From contig SMDE01000002.1 of NCBI GenBank assembly GCA_004346725.1, forward strand, positions 248,001 through 312,000: a stretch of 64,000 nucleotides of DNA, given 5' to 3'. Of this stretch, positions 43,292 to 54,498 are shown piece by piece. The notes under the pieces are model-generated. The model worked only from the letters and a program-made list of their open reading frames with translations, searched no databases and was not told where the DNA came from. A program made the position numbers and the translations under genes. The stretch comes from Phytobacter diazotrophicus. Its GTDB lineage: Bacteria > Pseudomonadota > Gammaproteobacteria > Enterobacterales > Enterobacteriaceae. Positions within the stretch are counted from its first letter, which is position 1, and each line of letters begins with the position of its first letter.

Positions 43292-44530
43292 TTAGTTTCC
43301 TTGTGGCAATCCGTTCAGTTCGGCTGCCGTATTACCCGGCGAAACCAGTAACGTTATCTCCACGCGGCGGTTGCGGGCGCGGTTTTCCGCCGTATTGTTC
43401 GGCGCGATGGGGTTCATTTCACCCCGCCCTTCCGCTTTCACGCGATCCGGCTGACTTAAATGTTTTTGCAACAGCGACTGTACGGAGCGCGCGCGTTCGA
43501 GGGACAGTTCATAGTTGGAAGCAAAGCGTGCGCTGCGGATCGGCACGTTATCGCTGTACCCCACCACCAGAATTTTGCCGCTGACGTTGTTCATGGCCTG
43601 CGCGACGCGGTCAATCACCGGTGCGTAGTTTTCACGTGCCACCGTTGACCCCGACGCAAACAGCCCGTCGCCTTTTAGGGTGACCACGCTGCGATCCGTT
43701 TCATCGCGCACCGCGACAAGCCCGGCGTCGATCTCCGGTTTCAGGAAGCCGCGCAGGTTAAGCACAGGTGGCAACGATGGCGCAGGTTGAGCAATGGACG
43801 CTTCTGGCAATGTGGTCTGGTAAATTTTTGCCAGTACCGGGTTCGTGTTATCGCCAAGTCGCCAGTTAAGAACGATATAAAACAGACAGGCAAGAAACCC
43901 GGCCAGCGCCACGCATGCCCATAGTGGGATCATAGGGCGCCAGAGTTTGCGCAGCACCGGCTGATCTTCCGGATGCGGCGACAACGGCGGCGGATAATTT
44001 CCCCGTACGCCGCGAATCATCTGCCACAAACGCTGCTTGATGGTTTCAAGCTGGGTTCGTCCATTGTCCATGACCCGATAGCGACCTTCGAAGCCCAGCA
44101 ACAGGCAAAAATTAATCAGCTCCAGCAGGACGATATGCTCACGCGGGTTTTGCGACAGGCGCGCCAGCAACTGGAAAAATTTCTCGCCACCCCAGGTTTC
44201 GTTGTGAAAGGTCACCAGCAGACCGCTGCCGGACCAGACGCCGCGGCTTCCCCAGGGTGTCAGCGCCGCCGCTTCATCCAGCGCGGTACACAGGCAATAA
44301 CGCGCCCCGACAATCACTTCATACGCAAGACCCGATTGCTGGCAGCGCACTTCAAAACGGCGAATTTCATCAATCAGTTGCTGGCGCAGGCCGGCCTGGT
44401 CGTCGTGAGAAACAGAGTGGCGAATCTGCGGTATCGCGTTAAGCAGCGGGTTAGCGGCGGTCACCAGCGGGTTGTTACCCCCCGCGCCCGCAACATCGGC
44501 ATCACGGCCGTTAGCGTGTTGTTCCTGCAT
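43292..44530 (-). CDS. tssL: TssL with C-terminal OmpA-like peptidoglycan-binding domain
   Basis: 412 residues: a DotU-type cytoplasmic domain (CLCTALDEAAALTPWG, FHNETWGGEKFFQLL), one transmembrane helix near 205-225 (CVALAGFLACLFYIVL), and an OmpA/MotB domain at the end (VVGYSDNVPIRS and ENRARNRRVEITLL) that binds peptidoglycan. Evolved TssL proteins of this type anchor the complex themselves. Confidence 0.95.
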   Translation of the reverse strand: MQEQHANGRDADVAGAGGNNPLVTAANPLLNAIPQIRHSVSHDDQAGLRQQLIDEIRRFEVRCQQSGLAYEVIVGARYCLCTALDEAAALTPWGSRGVWSGSGLLVTFHNETWGGEKFFQLLARLSQNPREHIVLLELINFCLLLGFEGRYRVMDNGRTQLETIKQRLWQMIRGVRGNYPPPLSPHPEDQPVLRKLWRPMIPLWACVALAGFLACLFYIVLNWRLGDNTNPVLAKIYQTTLPEASIAQPAPSLPPVLNLRGFLKPEIDAGLVAVRDETDRSVVTLKGDGLFASGSTVARENYAPVIDRVAQAMNNVSGKILVVGYSDNVPIRSARFASNYELSLERARSVQSLLQKHLSQPDRVKAEGRGEMNPIAPNNTAENRARNRRVEITLLVSPGNTAAELNGLPQGN

Positions 44531-44545
44531 ATCTTGCGCTCGCTA

Positions 44546-45889
44546 TTAATCTTTCGGGCTACGGACGGCCCAAAATTCCATGTCCAGTCCTGGAAATTCA
44601 CCTGCCAGATGCAGCGCAAAGGCGCCGGATTTCTCCATTTCGCTCCAGAGCTCGCCCCCTTTTTCCAGTTCGAAGTAGTTGTAGCCCGCATGCCAGGGAA
44701 TTTGCGGCGGCGCGACGGGCATTGCCCGCAGCTTCATACCGGGGAGCTGGAGTTGCACCAGATCGCGGATTTTGGTGACCGGGGCGACTTTCATTTGCGC
44801 CGGGAAATGGGTTTGCAGCATCTCGCCCGGCACATTCGCTTTTACCGCCAGGACAAAACCAAACTCCCGCGCCATGCTGGTGGACGGCAGCGTCGCAACA
44901 TTGAGGCCGTGGGTGCGCTCGGTAAGCGGCAGTTGAATGGCATGTTCTTCCAGCACCAGCGACAGCCCCTGGCGTAACATCAGCACCAGACGGCTAAAGC
45001 AGCCGGCGAGGTTGTCGTGGTCATAAACCGGCAGTACTTCATCCGGCGCACGGGCGGATGTCCAGGTGGTTAATTCGGTGGCGAATGCCAGCCATTCGCG
45101 CCACAGCTCTTCCGGGTGCAGCAGCGGCAAGGTTTTCAGATGCGAAATCAAGCCGACGTGGTGATTGATCAACGCCAGCAGAGAGAATTCGACCATTTCC
45201 GTGGTATTGAAGCGGCCAGGCTGGCGCAGACGCTGGGCAAACTGCTGGCTACGCTGGGATAGCAGACTTTGCAGGTCGTTGATCATCGCGTACAGCGGCG
45301 CGCTGTTGGTGGCGTTGAGCATCGGCGGAATATAGGCCGAATCATGACGAATGTGATTATCGTTTCGCTTTTCCAGTATCTGAACCACACCCATCGCCGT
45401 CCACTCGGCGGTCAGATCTTTTTCCAGCATCAGTTTCAGGCGTAAACGACCAAACTGCACGGCCGCCGGGCCAACGGAAATGGCGTTGTCATCATCCACT
45501 TCGGCTTCCCAGGCCACGTAGCGCGCCAGTGACTCTTTATCTTCGCTGAAGATAACCTCTTCACGCCCACCCCGGCGGGCAGGTAAGGCCAGCACGACAC
45601 GCTCATTGGTCACGTTATCCCCAATGGCTAATGGCGCGGGCGCATGACGCGGATCGTGAAAGGAAAAAAAGGTGCCATCCGGTAGCAGACCGCTGGCATA
45701 ACTCAGCGCGATACAGCCCTGGCGCAACATTGCGTCATCCAGTTCAAGGTCCAGAAAGCCCCATAACCAGGGCCGCTGTAAAGCCCCCCATTCACGAATG
45801 TGGCTATGCAGGTGGCTTTCCGCACGTTGAAAATGATGAGGACGCAGAAACATACCCTCGGTCCAGACGACCTTTTCTGCTTTGTTCAT
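44546..45889 (-). CDS. tssK: TssK, baseplate to membrane-complex linker
   Basis: 447 residues, opening KVVWTEGMFLRPHHFQRAE, the usual TssK N terminus; C-terminal region has AGYNYFELEKGGELW. TssK links the baseplate with TssL/TssM. CAGGA precedes the ATG. Confidence 0.95.
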   Translation of the reverse strand: MNKAEKVVWTEGMFLRPHHFQRAESHLHSHIREWGALQRPWLWGFLDLELDDAMLRQGCIALSYASGLLPDGTFFSFHDPRHAPAPLAIGDNVTNERVVLALPARRGGREEVIFSEDKESLARYVAWEAEVDDDNAISVGPAAVQFGRLRLKLMLEKDLTAEWTAMGVVQILEKRNDNHIRHDSAYIPPMLNATNSAPLYAMINDLQSLLSQRSQQFAQRLRQPGRFNTTEMVEFSLLALINHHVGLISHLKTLPLLHPEELWREWLAFATELTTWTSARAPDEVLPVYDHDNLAGCFSRLVLMLRQGLSLVLEEHAIQLPLTERTHGLNVATLPSTSMAREFGFVLAVKANVPGEMLQTHFPAQMKVAPVTKIRDLVQLQLPGMKLRAMPVAPPQIPWHAGYNYFELEKGGELWSEMEKSGAFALHLAGEFPGLDMEFWAVRSPKD

Positions 45890-45914
45890 GCTGTTTTCCT
45901 GTTAAGACTGGGCG

Positions 45915-46421
45915 CTATCTGGAAACGACGCGGATCCCGTTCACGTCGAGAAAAACGCTGGCTTCAAGTGAGTCAGACGACCATTTCCAGAATTCATAAA
46001 AGCGACTTTCACCCTGCACGGGAAGCGGAATGGAGATCCGCCATTTTTTGCCATCCAGCGCCTGATACTCCGCCATCACGCCGATATAGCGTGCTTCCGG
46101 GGTAGCCTGGCCGGTGAGTGTTTTTGTCAGTTGACCGGGCAGTAAGAAGAACTCATCGCTATTGAGCAGGTTACCCCCAAGGGTGTTTCCCGCATTGTTT
46201 TGTAGCGACCAGAAATCGGCGGACATAAATGTCGCGTCGGATTTCAACAGCAAAACCCTGACTTTGAGCGGCGCGGATGCGTTGACCTGCGGGTGCGCCT
46301 GGAACTGAAGGGTGTAACTGGCAGGTACGCTATGTGAAGTCGATCCACAACCGCTGACCAGGGTGGTCAGCGTAAGGAAAAACGCCAGGATGAGCTGGCG
46401 TACCACGAAGTTAGTTTTCAT
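45915..46421 (-). CDS. tssJ: TssJ outer-membrane lipoprotein
   Basis: 168 residues with a lipoprotein signal (FFLTLTTLVSGCGS; Cys near residue 25, Gly at +2, so outer membrane) and a transthyretin-like fold typical of TssJ (YTLQFQAHPQVNASAPLKVR). It docks TssM at the outer membrane. A start one or two codons earlier (46427) is possible. Confidence 0.93.
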   Translation of the reverse strand: MKTNFVVRQLILAFFLTLTTLVSGCGSTSHSVPASYTLQFQAHPQVNASAPLKVRVLLLKSDATFMSADFWSLQNNAGNTLGGNLLNSDEFFLLPGQLTKTLTGQATPEARYIGVMAEYQALDGKKWRISIPLPVQGESRFYEFWKWSSDSLEASVFLDVNGIRVVSR

Positions 46422-46443
46422 ATCCATCGCTCATGATGGCGAA

Positions 46444-46938
46444 TTAGTTGAGAATCCACGTACCTGAGTTGCTGTTTTTACACGCTTTGCTGCTACCATC
46501 AACCGACACACAGGTCTGTTTCTGGCGGGCTCTCAGGCGCGGGGTTTGTTTGCGTACCGTTTCGTCGTACAGCTCGCTTTTCACTACAGCACGCATCGGA
46601 ACATAACCAATCAACTCTTCCTGACCTTCATCGGCCAGAGCCATCCAGAAGTGTTCAACCTGGCCCAGTACAATGTAGGTTTTACCGGTTTGCAGTTGAC
46701 GGATCATTTTGCCGCCGTAATCCGGCGTGCTCATCAGCGACGCAGGATAGAGTGCACGGTAGTTCTCTTTGATGGGTTGAAACTCTTTCGGTGGTTTTAC
46801 CGCATAGCGGTGGGTAAGCGTGGTGCCATTCACCTCGCTGGTCACAATCGTGTCGTCTGTGGGCGTCGCCGGCGGTGGTGCTTTACATGCGGAGAGTGCA
46901 AAAACAAACAGAAGGGCTAATACATTTCGCATTTTCAT
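46444..46938 (-). CDS. SH3-like lipoprotein heading the T6SS operon
   Basis: 164 residues. A lipoprotein signal (LLFVFALSACK) gives an outer-membrane Cys near residue 18 with Lys at +2, followed by a Pro/Thr linker. The rest has SH3-like strands (KTYIVLGQVEHFWMALADEG) and a Cys pair at the end. It is the promoter-proximal gene of the tssJ-K-L-M operon. Lipoproteins of this kind occur beside tssJ in other loci and may help anchor the complex to the wall, but the role here is inferred. Confidence 0.8.
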   Translation of the reverse strand: MKMRNVLALLFVFALSACKAPPPATPTDDTIVTSEVNGTTLTHRYAVKPPKEFQPIKENYRALYPASLMSTPDYGGKMIRQLQTGKTYIVLGQVEHFWMALADEGQEELIGYVPMRAVVKSELYDETVRKQTPRLRARQKQTCVSVDGSSKACKNSNSGTWILN

Positions 46939-47529
46939 AACGGTGATTTCCATTGCAAATATATTACTGTGTGGAACTGGAACGTTTAGGAAAGAACTTT
47001 TTCATTCTTTCAAAATAAGTCTCTCCCTTACCCTGCAAACCGATCAAATAATGAATTAAAGGCATAGCTACCGCACGAGCCGTTGCACCAGCAAGGCAGC
47101 GAAATATGACTTCATCAATGATAATCGTGTCTAAATTTTACAGACGAGACGATACAATTCAATATCATCTCAGCCTTAATGAAAAATGAATATTTAAAAT
47201 TTATCTAAATTAAGATAATTCTCAAGAAATAATTTCACTTAGGTCTTCTGATAGTAGAAATCATCGCCAGGCAGAGCTTAGTTCCCCTTCAAATGAAGAT
47301 CAAACCACTGTATTTAATGATTTTATCGATTATTTATGACAAAAACATATCCTGCTGATTCGTTATCAGATAAATCCTAAAAAGATAATTTTGCATATTT
47401 TACCCCTCATTATTAGTAGCCAAAAAGCCACATTTACTGTGCGGAATATTGAATGACGCCTGATAAGTCAAGACCCGTCAGGTCGATAAAGTGAAATATC
47501 AAAACCGTGCAAAGTGAATATTATTCACC

Positions 47530-47540
47530 TGGTCTGACCA
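47530..47540. promoter_or_regulatory. TGGTCTGACCA palindrome, FadR/PdhR-type operator candidate
   Basis: A perfect 11-base palindrome with the TGGTCnGACCA core of GntR-family FadR operators (the related PdhR core is TGGTnnnACCA). It lies 433 bases before treA and about 600 bases before the T6SS operon start. fadR itself is encoded in the window. Binding is not shown. Confidence 0.4.
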
Positions 47541-47667
47541 TAGCGAAATAATCAACTGCGAAAATATTTTATCCCCGCTAAATAAATTGTTTTCAGTGCG
47601 ACACTATTTAGCGTCGCTAACTTAATGTGAACGACCAGTAAATGAATCAATTCAGCTTATTTGATGC

Positions 47668-47691
47668 AAAACAAATATGACAATTTGTTTT
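47668..47691. promoter_or_regulatory. 24-base AT-rich inverted repeat
   Basis: AAAACAAAT (47668-47676) and ATTTGTTTT (47683-47691) are exact inverted repeats around a 6-base centre, ATGACA. The size fits a dimeric repressor or activator site; the protein is unknown. Confidence 0.4.
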
Positions 47692-47972
47692 CAATAAGAA
47701 AAACTGATCAATCACCGTTATTTTATTTGACGAAAATCTTATTTATTTGCAGAAATAACTGTTTTCTACCTCATTGAGTTAAAGAAATGATCAAAATGCG
47801 TGCAATTGACTTTTGAGACATAACTTTTACTTATAAGAATGAGCGGCAAGGTAAATTGTCTGGAAGGGCGGAAAATGCCACACAGGGCACGCCGTTCGGC
47901 TGATATTCGACTAAGGTTTTCACAAGGTTGGCTACTGCGGCCTCGCTTTTCACCCGCTAAGGAGAACATTTA

Positions 47973-49667
47973 ATGACAAGACCAGATTTGCGCCGTCAGC
48001 GCACCTTGTATCTTGCTATGCATATCGCACTGGGTGGCGCCCTGCTTTCACTTATCCCGTCGGCTCTGGCGGCAGATGCGCCCAACACCCCACAGTCGCC
48101 GGATATCCTGCTCGGCCCTTTGTTTAGCGATGTGCAAAGCGCCAAACTCTTTCCCGATCAAAAAACCTTCGCCGATGCCGTTCCCAAGGGCGACCCCTTG
48201 ATGATCCTTGCGGATTACCGTATGCAGCGAAACCAGACCAGCTTTGATCTTCGCCACTTTGTTAACGTCAACTTTGATCTGCCAAAAGAAGGGGAAAAGT
48301 ATGTTCCCCCGGAAGGGCAAAACCTGCGTGAGCATATTGATGGCCTGTGGCCCGTGCTGACGCGCACGACGGACAAAGCCGGTAAGTGGGACTCTCTCCT
48401 CCCCCTGCCGAAACCTTATGTGGTGCCGGGAGGCCGTTTTCGCGAGGTCTACTACTGGGACAGTTATTTCACCATGCTGGGCCTGGCGGAGAGCGGACAC
48501 TGGGACAAAATTGAAGATATGGTGGCTAACTTCGCCTATGAAATTGATACCTGGGGCCACATTCCCAACGGCAACCGTAGTTACTATCTGAGCCGCTCCC
48601 AACCGCCTTTCTTTGCATTTATGGTTGAATTACTGGCATCCCATGATGGTGATGACGTGCTCAAGACCTACCTGCCAGAGATGGAAAAAGAGTACCACTA
48701 TTGGATGGACGGGCTGGAGGGGCTGCAAAACGGTCAGGCCAGCAAGCGGGTCGTTAAGCTTGATGACGGTTCGGTGCTGAACCGCTACTGGGATGATAAA
48801 GACACTCCGCGCCCGGAATCCTGGCTGGATGATGTCACCACCGCGAAGAACAACCCCAATCGTCCGGCAACAGAGATCTACCGGGATCTGCGCTCCGCTG
48901 CGGCATCGGGCTGGGATTTCAGCTCACGCTGGATGGATAACCTCGAACAACTGGGGACCATTCGCACCACCAGCATCGTACCGGTGGATTTGAATGCGCT
49001 GATGTTCAAGCTGGAAAAAATGATCGCCCGCGCCAGCCAGGCGTCCGGCGACAGCGCCAAAGCGAGCCAGTATGAAGCGCTGGCCTCGGCCCGCCAGAAA
49101 GCCATAGAAGCCAACCTGTGGAATGATAAAGAGGGCTGGTATGCCGATTATGACCTGAAAACCAAAAAGGTTCGTAATCAGTTGACGGCGGCCGCCCTCT
49201 TCCCACTGTATGTGAATGCGGCGGCAAAAGATCGCGCGACAAAAGTAGCGGCAGCCACGCAGTCGCGGCTGTTGAAACCCGGCGGGATCTCCACAACCAC
49301 CGTCAACAGTGGTCAACAATGGGATGCACCGAATGGCTGGGCGCCCCTGCAATGGGTGGCGGTCGCCGGTTTGCAAAACTACGACCAGAAAAAACTGTCG
49401 ATGGATGTCACCTGGCGCTTCCTGTCAAACGTGCAGCATACCTATGACCGCGAGAAAAAGCTGGTGGAAAAATATGATGTCAGCAGCACCGGGACAGGTG
49501 GCGGCGGCGGAGAATACCCGTTGCAGGATGGTTTCGGCTGGACAAACGGCGTGACGCTGAAAATGCTCGATCTGGTTTGTCCGAAAGAGCAGCCTTGTGA
49601 CAGTCTGCCTGCCAGTCAGCCGGTTACCCAGACGGCAACCGAACCGCAAAAAGCGGCGGCACAGTAA
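47973..49667 (+). CDS. treA: Periplasmic trehalase TreA
   Basis: 564 residues. A signal peptide is present (long basic start, hydrophobic core, ALA cleavage near residue 34). Family 37 glycoside hydrolase signatures are [15 protein letters not shown] and [13 protein letters not shown]. The enzyme splits trehalose into two glucose units in the periplasm, which allows use of trehalose at high osmolarity. AAGGAG stands 8 bases before ATG. A strong terminator follows. The Ala/Thr/Gln-rich C-terminal tail is also present in E. coli TreA. Confidence 0.96.
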   Translation: MTRPDLRRQRTLYLAMHIALGGALLSLIPSALAADAPNTPQSPDILLGPLFSDVQSAKLFPDQKTFADAVPKGDPLMILADYRMQRNQTSFDLRHFVNVNFDLPKEGEKYVPPEGQNLREHIDGLWPVLTRTTDKAGKWDSLLPLPKPYVVPGGRFREVYYWDSYFTMLGLAESGHWDKIEDMVANFAYEIDTWGHIPNGNRSYYLSRSQPPFFAFMVELLASHDGDDVLKTYLPEMEKEYHYWMDGLEGLQNGQASKRVVKLDDGSVLNRYWDDKDTPRPESWLDDVTTAKNNPNRPATEIYRDLRSAAASGWDFSSRWMDNLEQLGTIRTTSIVPVDLNALMFKLEKMIARASQASGDSAKASQYEALASARQKAIEANLWNDKEGWYADYDLKTKKVRNQLTAAALFPLYVNAAAKDRATKVAAATQSRLLKPGGISTTTVNSGQQWDAPNGWAPLQWVAVAGLQNYDQKKLSMDVTWRFLSNVQHTYDREKKLVEKYDVSSTGTGGGGGEYPLQDGFGWTNGVTLKMLDLVCPKEQPCDSLPASQPVTQTATEPQKAAAQ

Positions 49668-49689
49668 CACAATAAAAGCATAATAAAAG

Positions 49690-49726
49690 AAAAGGCCGGT
49701 GAACAAACTCACCGGCCTTATTCATT
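49690..49726. terminator. Bidirectional terminator between treA and ymgE
   Basis: AAGGCCGGTGA (49692-49702) pairs with TCACCGGCCTT (49709-49719) around a 6-base loop. T-rich sequence lies on both sides, so it can end treA on the plus strand and ymgE on the minus strand. Confidence 0.9.
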
Positions 49727-49737
49727 TACGGAAACAA

Positions 49738-49992
49738 TTAACCCCGCCGTAACAGCCTAAAGACAGCCAGTACAATGATGGCACCCACCACCGCAACCAG
49801 GAAGCTATGAAGGTTAAAACCCGTTACATCGCCGCCAAAGTTAAAGCGGGTCGCCAGCCAACCACCAACTACCGCCCCCACGATCCCAAGTAGACAGGTC
49901 AAAATGAATCCGCCGCCATCCCGGCCAGGCATGATTAATTTTGCGATAACCCCTGCAATCAGACCAAAAACAATCCACGCGATGATGCCCAT
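49738..49992 (-). CDS. ymgE: YmgE, GlsB/YeaQ/YmgE-family small membrane protein
   Basis: 84 residues, almost wholly hydrophobic with three helices: IAWIVFGLIAGVIAKLIMPG, CLLGIVGAVVGGWLA and LVAVVGAIIVLAVFRLL. The MPGRDGGGF loop is typical of the family (often called transglycosylase-associated, a name without functional proof). Members are induced by general stress. AGGAG precedes the ATG. Confidence 0.92.
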   Translation of the reverse strand: MGIIAWIVFGLIAGVIAKLIMPGRDGGGFILTCLLGIVGAVVGGWLATRFNFGGDVTGFNLHSFLVAVVGAIIVLAVFRLLRRG

Positions 49993-50134
49993 TTACTTTT
50001 CTCCTGCTACAACGTCATATGTACGTATCGTGCATAATTCCCGCACGTTGACTAGAGTATAGGCGATAGCGTGAAAAGCATTTTCATCTCACGGACTTAA
50101 TTGCAATTCCTCAGAAAATTTTTATGAATTTGTA

Positions 50135-50161
50135 TTAAGAATTCTCCGGAATTGCCGATAG
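50135..50161 (+). promoter_or_regulatory. Sigma-28 (FliA) promoter of ycgR
   Basis: TTAAGAAT (50135-50142), 11 bases, then GCCGATAG (50154-50161); the consensus is TAAAGTTT-N11-GCCGATAA. It lies 41 bases before the chosen ycgR start. ycgR is a known class 3 flagellar gene in E. coli and Salmonella. Confidence 0.8.
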
Positions 50162-50202
50162 TGCATCAAGACTGTCTGTCAGTGATCAAGGAGCCTTTCG
50201 GC

Positions 50203-50937
50203 GTGAGTAAGTACAGTGAGCAGTTCCTGAAAAATAGTCCATTAGCCGTACTCGGCGTCTTGCGTGATTTGCAAAAGAGCCAGGTACCTGTGTGCATTGC
50301 GTGGTCGAGCGGGCAATTCATCAGTAAGATCCTCGAAGTGAACCCCGAAGAACTGATCATGGACTTTGGTAGTCAGGAGTTTGATAACACAGCAGTGCAA
50401 CGCGCCACAAAAGTGACCATCACCGCCGAAACCCAGGGTGCCAAAGTCGAATTTACCCTTCCCACACTGCACAGCGGCGATTATCAGGCTTTGCCCGCTT
50501 TTATTTCTGAACTGCCAGAAAGCCTCTATTTCATTCAGCGTCGCGAATACTTTCGCATCAACGCCCCGCTGCACCCCGCCTATTTCTGTAAAGCCAAAAT
50601 GCCGGACAAGAAGACGGAGCTGCGTTTCCGCCTGTTCGACCTTTCACTCGGCGGTATGGGCGCGTTACTGGATGGCACTGTTCCGGAAGGATTGCAGGCA
50701 GGTATGCGCTTTTCCCAGATAGAGCTCGATATGGCCTCATGGGGACAGTTCTATTTTGACGCACAGCTTATCGCCATCGGTGAGCGAAAAGTGGTAGACG
50801 GCAAAAACGAAACCATTACCACGCCGCGTCTGAGTTTTCGCTTTCTTAACGTCAGCCCCGGCGTTGAGCGTGAACTCCAGCGTATTATCTTTGCGCTCGA
50901 ACGCGAGGCCCGCGAACGCGCCAGCCGCGTACGCTAA
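50203..50937 (+). CDS. ycgR: YcgR, cyclic-di-GMP-responsive flagellar brake
   Basis: 244 residues. The N-terminal YcgR domain is followed by a PilZ domain with the c-di-GMP motifs QRREYFR (RxxxR) and DLSLGGMGAL (D/NxSxxG). On binding c-di-GMP the protein acts on the flagellar motor and slows swimming. GTG at 50203 is chosen: AAGGAG lies 9 bases upstream and the protein then starts like E. coli YcgR; an earlier ATT/ATG-type start at 50152 would put the coding region inside the FliA promoter. A terminator follows directly. Confidence 0.94.
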   Translation: MSKYSEQFLKNSPLAVLGVLRDLQKSQVPVCIAWSSGQFISKILEVNPEELIMDFGSQEFDNTAVQRATKVTITAETQGAKVEFTLPTLHSGDYQALPAFISELPESLYFIQRREYFRINAPLHPAYFCKAKMPDKKTELRFRLFDLSLGGMGALLDGTVPEGLQAGMRFSQIELDMASWGQFYFDAQLIAIGERKVVDGKNETITTPRLSFRFLNVSPGVERELQRIIFALEREARERASRVR

Positions 50938-50972
50938 AAAAAAGACCCGCTTATCCAGGCGGGTCTTTTCAT
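50938..50972. terminator. Bidirectional terminator between ycgR and emtA
   Basis: AAGACCCGC (50942-50950) pairs with GCGGGTCTT (50959-50967). An A run lies before and a T run after the stem. It serves ycgR (plus) and emtA (minus). Confidence 0.9.
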
Positions 50973-50985
50973 ATTGATATGGCGT

Positions 50986-51600
50986 TTACATGGCGTTCAT
51001 CGCTTTCTGTACTTTCCAGATGTAGCGCGGCGCCTGTGGTGCCGGGTGGTTTTCTACCACGTGTTCAAAAAAGCCGTCAGCGCTCAGGTCGTTAATCTTG
51101 TCGATCGCTTTTTTCCGGTCGGATGAGAATGTCCGCAGCAGCGCGCCTGCGCCGTTCACATAGGAGACCACCAACGCATATTGCATCACTTGCGGATCTT
51201 TTATTCCCGCCAGTACACCGTGCTCCATAATGCTCAAATACGCTGCCCCCATGGAGATATTGCGCTCCGGGTTTTTCAGCTCGCTGGTTGTAGGTTCACC
51301 GCTCCAGCCCATATAGCGATACACTTCGCGCCCGGAGGTGGAAGCTTTTAACTGCATCAGCCCAACGGCGTTTGATTTACTGACAAGGTTGGGGTTGCCG
51401 CCTGACTCAACCGCAATCATCGCGGTAATCAGACGCGGACTGACGCCCCACGCCGCCCCCGCTTTTTCACTGACTGGCATCCACTGCATGGCCCGTTTTA
51501 CCGGGACTTCCGGGTTCCAGTCCGGGTTACGGTAGTCCGTGCGTTTCGAGCTACAACCCGCCAGAAGCACAATTAAAAAAGCAAACCATCTCAATTTCAC
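50986..51600 (-). CDS. emtA: EmtA (MltE), membrane-bound endolytic murein transglycosylase
   Basis: 204 residues. The lipoprotein signal has lipobox LLAGC (Cys 16) and the lysozyme-like domain has catalytic Glu in AVESGGNPN (about residue 65), plus [12 protein letters not shown] and [13 protein letters not shown]. It cleaves peptidoglycan glycan strands at the outer membrane. GTG at 51600 is preferred because AAGGA lies 6 bases upstream and the protein then starts [15 protein letters not shown] as in E. coli. Confidence 0.95.
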   Translation of the reverse strand: MKLRWFAFLIVLLAGCSSKRTDYRNPDWNPEVPVKRAMQWMPVSEKAGAAWGVSPRLITAMIAVESGGNPNLVSKSNAVGLMQLKASTSGREVYRYMGWSGEPTTSELKNPERNISMGAAYLSIMEHGVLAGIKDPQVMQYALVVSYVNGAGALLRTFSSDRKKAIDKINDLSADGFFEHVVENHPAPQAPRYIWKVQKAMNAM

Positions 51601-51698
51601 ACGCAATCCTTCTTTGGTGAACGCATCACTATGGATGACAACAAACAGGGTTAGCGGCATGATAACCGTTTCCAATTAGATGTCAGCAAGGAATTGCC

Positions 51699-52610
51699 AT
51701 GTCGAGGTTTCATTTGATTGCGCCCTCCGGTTACTGCATTAATCAGCAGGCCGCAGCGCTTGGGGTTCAACGGCTGGAGTTACAGGGACATCAGGTGGAT
51801 AACCGTGGTGTCATTACCCGCCGCGACCAACGCTTTGCGGGTCAGGAGAGCGAACGTCTCCATGATCTCAATAGCCTGGTCGCGCTCGAAGGCGCGGATA
51901 TTATCGTTCTCCCCGTTCGCGGCGGCTATGGCGCAAGCCGCCTGCTGGAAGATATCGACTGGCAGGGCCTTATTCGCCGACAACAATCCCAGCCGTTACT
52001 TATCTGTGGACACAGCGATTTTACGGTGGTGCAGATGGGCTTATTAGCCCGTGGCGGCGTGATCACCTTTAGCGGCCCGATGTTGGCCGGCAATTTCGGC
52101 GCACCAACACTGAATGAATTTACCGGGCGCCATTTCTGGAAGGCGCTGCGCCAGCCTGAACTGACCGTCGAGTGGCGTGGCGAAGGCCCACGTTGTCACA
52201 CCCAGGGCACGTTATGGGGTGGGAATCTGGCGATGCTGGTTTCGCTTATTGGCACCCCGTGGCTTCCGGCCATTGAGGGAGGTATTCTGGTGGTTGAGGA
52301 TATCAATGAGCATCCTTTCCGCGTGGAACGTATGCTGTTGCAGTTGCTGCATTGCGGCATTCTCGCGCGTCAGAAGGCGCTCGTACTGGGCAGTTTCACC
52401 AGCGCCGATCCCAATGAATACGATGCGGGCTACAATCTTAATACGATGGTGGAATACCTGCGAAGCAGGCTCTCGATCCCGGTGATAACGGGGCTTGCAT
52501 TTGGTCACGAGCAAGAGACCGTCACGCTGCCTCTCGGCGCGCATGCGGTATTAGAGCATGATGAGCGCTCACGACTGACTATTTCCGATCATCCCGTATT
52601 GGGCGCATAA
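51699..52610 (+). CDS. ldcA: LdcA, muramoyltetrapeptide L,D-carboxypeptidase
   Basis: 303 residues of the S66 peptidase family. Nucleophile Ser106 in GHSDFTV, Glu in VVEDINEHPF and His in AFGHEQE complete the Ser-Glu-His triad. It removes the terminal D-alanine from tetrapeptides in cytoplasmic murein recycling. It is divergent from emtA; AAGGA lies before the ATG. Confidence 0.95.
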   Translation: MSRFHLIAPSGYCINQQAAALGVQRLELQGHQVDNRGVITRRDQRFAGQESERLHDLNSLVALEGADIIVLPVRGGYGASRLLEDIDWQGLIRRQQSQPLLICGHSDFTVVQMGLLARGGVITFSGPMLAGNFGAPTLNEFTGRHFWKALRQPELTVEWRGEGPRCHTQGTLWGGNLAMLVSLIGTPWLPAIEGGILVVEDINEHPFRVERMLLQLLHCGILARQKALVLGSFTSADPNEYDAGYNLNTMVEYLRSRLSIPVITGLAFGHEQETVTLPLGAHAVLEHDERSRLTISDHPVLGA

Positions 52611-52672
52611 AAAAACGTTTAACCGACTGATTAAATCTGTATTTCTGCCGTTAATATATATCGGGTTTTTAA

Positions 52673-54484
<1,812 letters not shown>

Positions 54485-54498
54485 CCGCCTCACCATAG

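Larger units (their letters stand above)
46939..47972. other. 1 kb gene-free AT-rich region between the T6SS operon and treA
   Basis: No open frame here looks coding. The stretch is much more AT-rich than its flanks, with two notable palindromes (47530-47540 and 47668-47691). It must contain the divergent control regions of the T6SS operon (minus) and treA (plus). High AT content fits silencing by H-NS-type proteins, which is common for T6SS loci; this is inference. treA has a perfect AAGGAG ribosome site at its end. Confidence 0.6.

Noticed and set aside
46950-47110. Possible sigma-54 promoter for the T6SS operon
   Set aside because: GG and GC pairs can be found on the minus strand, but none at the right spacing within a TGGCAC-N5-TTGCA context.
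47766-47969. 67-codon minus-strand frame ahead of treA
   Set aside because: Overlaps the treA leader and has no ribosome site or conserved pattern.
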